This document shows, piece by piece, positions 63,215-64,000 of a stretch of 64,000 bases of DNA (position 1 is the stretch's first letter; each line of letters begins with the position of its first letter). The notes beneath the pieces were generated by a model, which had not been told where the DNA came from, searched no databases, and saw only the letters and a list, made by a program, of their open reading frames with translations. Both the position numbers and the translations under genes were made by a program. This DNA is from Phycisphaerae bacterium (GTDB lineage: Bacteria > Planctomycetota > Phycisphaerae > UBA1845): assembly GCA_024102815.1 (NCBI GenBank), contig JAGFJJ010000057.1, positions 1 through 64,000 of the forward strand, in the 5' to 3' direction.

Positions 63215-64000
63215 ATGATTCGCACACTGACATCGCTCGCAGCACTCGCCACAGCCGCCTTGGGTGCAGTGGCGTCGGCACAGCACACTGAACCGCACCT
63301 GACGCTCTTCACCAACGTCCATGTCTTCGACGGCTTGAACGAGGCCCGGATTGAGAACGCGAACGTCCTGATCGAGGGCAACCTTATCAAGACCGTTTCG
63401 ACCAAGCCAATCACCGCGGACGGTGCGACAGTCATCGATGGCGGCGGACGGACGCTGATGCCCGGCTTGATCGACGCCCACTGGCACACGATGTTCTGCT
63501 TCTGGCCAATCAGCAAAATCATGAACGCTAACTTCGGATACCTCAGCATCGCGGCCGCCGAATCGTCGCGCGAGACGTTGTTGCGCGGCTTCACCACCGT
63601 GCGCGATGTTGGCGGCAATGTGTTTGGGGTCAAGAACGCTATTGAGGCGGGCCTAGCCAAAGGCCCGCGGATCTACCCCTCTGGGCCGTACATCGGCCAG
63701 ACCTCCGGGCACGGCGACTTCCGCGGCTTCAACGATGTGCCGGAGAATCCGGGGACTCCGCTCGACTATACGCAGAGAATCGGACACACCTTGATCGCCG
63801 ACGGGGTGCCGGAGGTGATCAAGCGCACCCGCGAGGCCTTGCGCATGGGTGCCAGCCAGATCAAGGCCCATGCCGGGGGCGGCGTGAGCTCCCTGTACGA
63901 CCCGCTCGATGTCACGGAGTACACCTTCGAAGAGGCGAAGGCGATATGTGACGTCGCCAAGACCTGGAATACCTATGTGGCCATCCATGCCAACACGGAT
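63215..64000 (+). CDS. Exported metal-dependent amidohydrolase, N-terminal part (runs off right edge)
   Basis: At least 262 residues from the ATG at 63215, with GGAAGG 7-8 bases upstream. The signal peptide is LTSLAALATAALGAVASA. The mature start (LFTNVHVFDGLNEARIENANVLIEGN) is the usual amidohydrolase beta sandwich. The metal motif HxH appears in GLIDAHWHTMF, followed by RGFTTVRDVGG and QIKAHAGGGVSS. The remaining metal ligands are beyond the window apart from IHANTD at the edge. Related exported planctomycete and Bacteroidetes enzymes act on imides, peptides or organophosphates; substrate unknown. Confidence 0.85.
   Translation, partial: MIRTLTSLAALATAALGAVASAQHTEPHLTLFTNVHVFDGLNEARIENANVLIEGNLIKTVSTKPITADGATVIDGGGRTLMPGLIDAHWHTMFCFWPISKIMNANFGYLSIAAAESSRETLLRGFTTVRDVGGNVFGVKNAIEAGLAKGPRIYPSGPYIGQTSGHGDFRGFNDVPENPGTPLDYTQRIGHTLIADGVPEVIKRTREALRMGASQIKAHAGGGVSSLYDPLDVTEYTFEEAKAICDVAKTWNTYVAIHANTD

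Overview
The window looks like a chromosomal segment of a Planctomycetota bacterium, probably near class Phycisphaerae; this is inferred from protein style, not from a marker gene. The DNA is GC-rich. Many secreted proteins carry beta-helix, dockerin-like, thrombospondin type 3 or IPTL-CTERM-like parts. Several small membrane proteins end in the arginine-rich zinc ribbon ([18 protein letters not shown]) that is common in this phylum. I see no prophage, CRISPR array, rRNA or tRNA. The only mobile-element trace is the tail of an IS5-type transposase at the left edge.

Layout: (1) 1-2635: transposase tail, then on the minus strand four paralogous zinc-ribbon membrane proteins joined by 4-base stop/start overlaps, plus a possible truncated fifth. 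(2) 2697-7174: minus-strand aldehyde dehydrogenase, an SDR with altered catalytic residues, threonine 3-dehydrogenase and a LolA-like periplasmic protein. (3) 7441-11384: plus-strand beta-helix/dockerin protein, class I aminotransferase and TlpA-like thioredoxin protein. (4) 11404-15777: minus-strand hypothetical gene, then tyrS, ymdB-type phosphodiesterase and RNase Y in one likely operon. An 840-bp gap follows, holding a perfect-consensus sigma-70 promoter. (5) 16618-28383: plus-strand DsbD-like reductase, flavin reductase, zinc ribbon, mutY, LPS-kinase-like protein, macro-domain hydrolase, subtilase, stand-alone Clp N-domain protein, prepilin-like protein and YHS-domain protein. (6) ahcY, converging on the previous block across a strong hairpin. 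(7) 30358-35965: ECF sigma factor, anti-sigma-like protein, membrane protein, degenerate Nudix and a FlgI-like lipoprotein with inserted helical repeats. (8) 36012-48514: quinone oxidoreductase-like gene and three large secreted proteins. The ankyrin/M14 carboxypeptidase and the lysyl-endopeptidase-like protease share a C-terminal module; the third is a repeat-rich IPTL-CTERM-like protein. (9) 48911-58198: heme-sensing chemoreceptor, YjbQ, sugar isomerase-like protein, SDR, rpsU, hslU and alaS. (10) 58509-64000: lipoprotein, acidic hypothetical, kinase-fold protein, O-antigen-ligase-like protein and a truncated secreted amidohydrolase.

Much of the window is envelope and secretion biology: export-dependent proteases, periplasmic redox proteins, two kinase-fold proteins suited to lipid or polysaccharide phosphorylation, and a Wzy/WaaL-like polymerase or ligase. 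Housekeeping genes are interspersed. Translational coupling through ATGA or GTGA overlaps recurs: 910/913, 1344/1347, 1970/1973, 13302/13305, 20083/20086 and 27214/27217. The best candidates for undescribed biology are the FlgI-like lipoprotein operon, the C-terminal module shared by the two secreted proteases, the coupled zinc-ribbon cassette, and the consensus promoter driving a roughly 500-nt leader or small RNA ahead of RNase Y.
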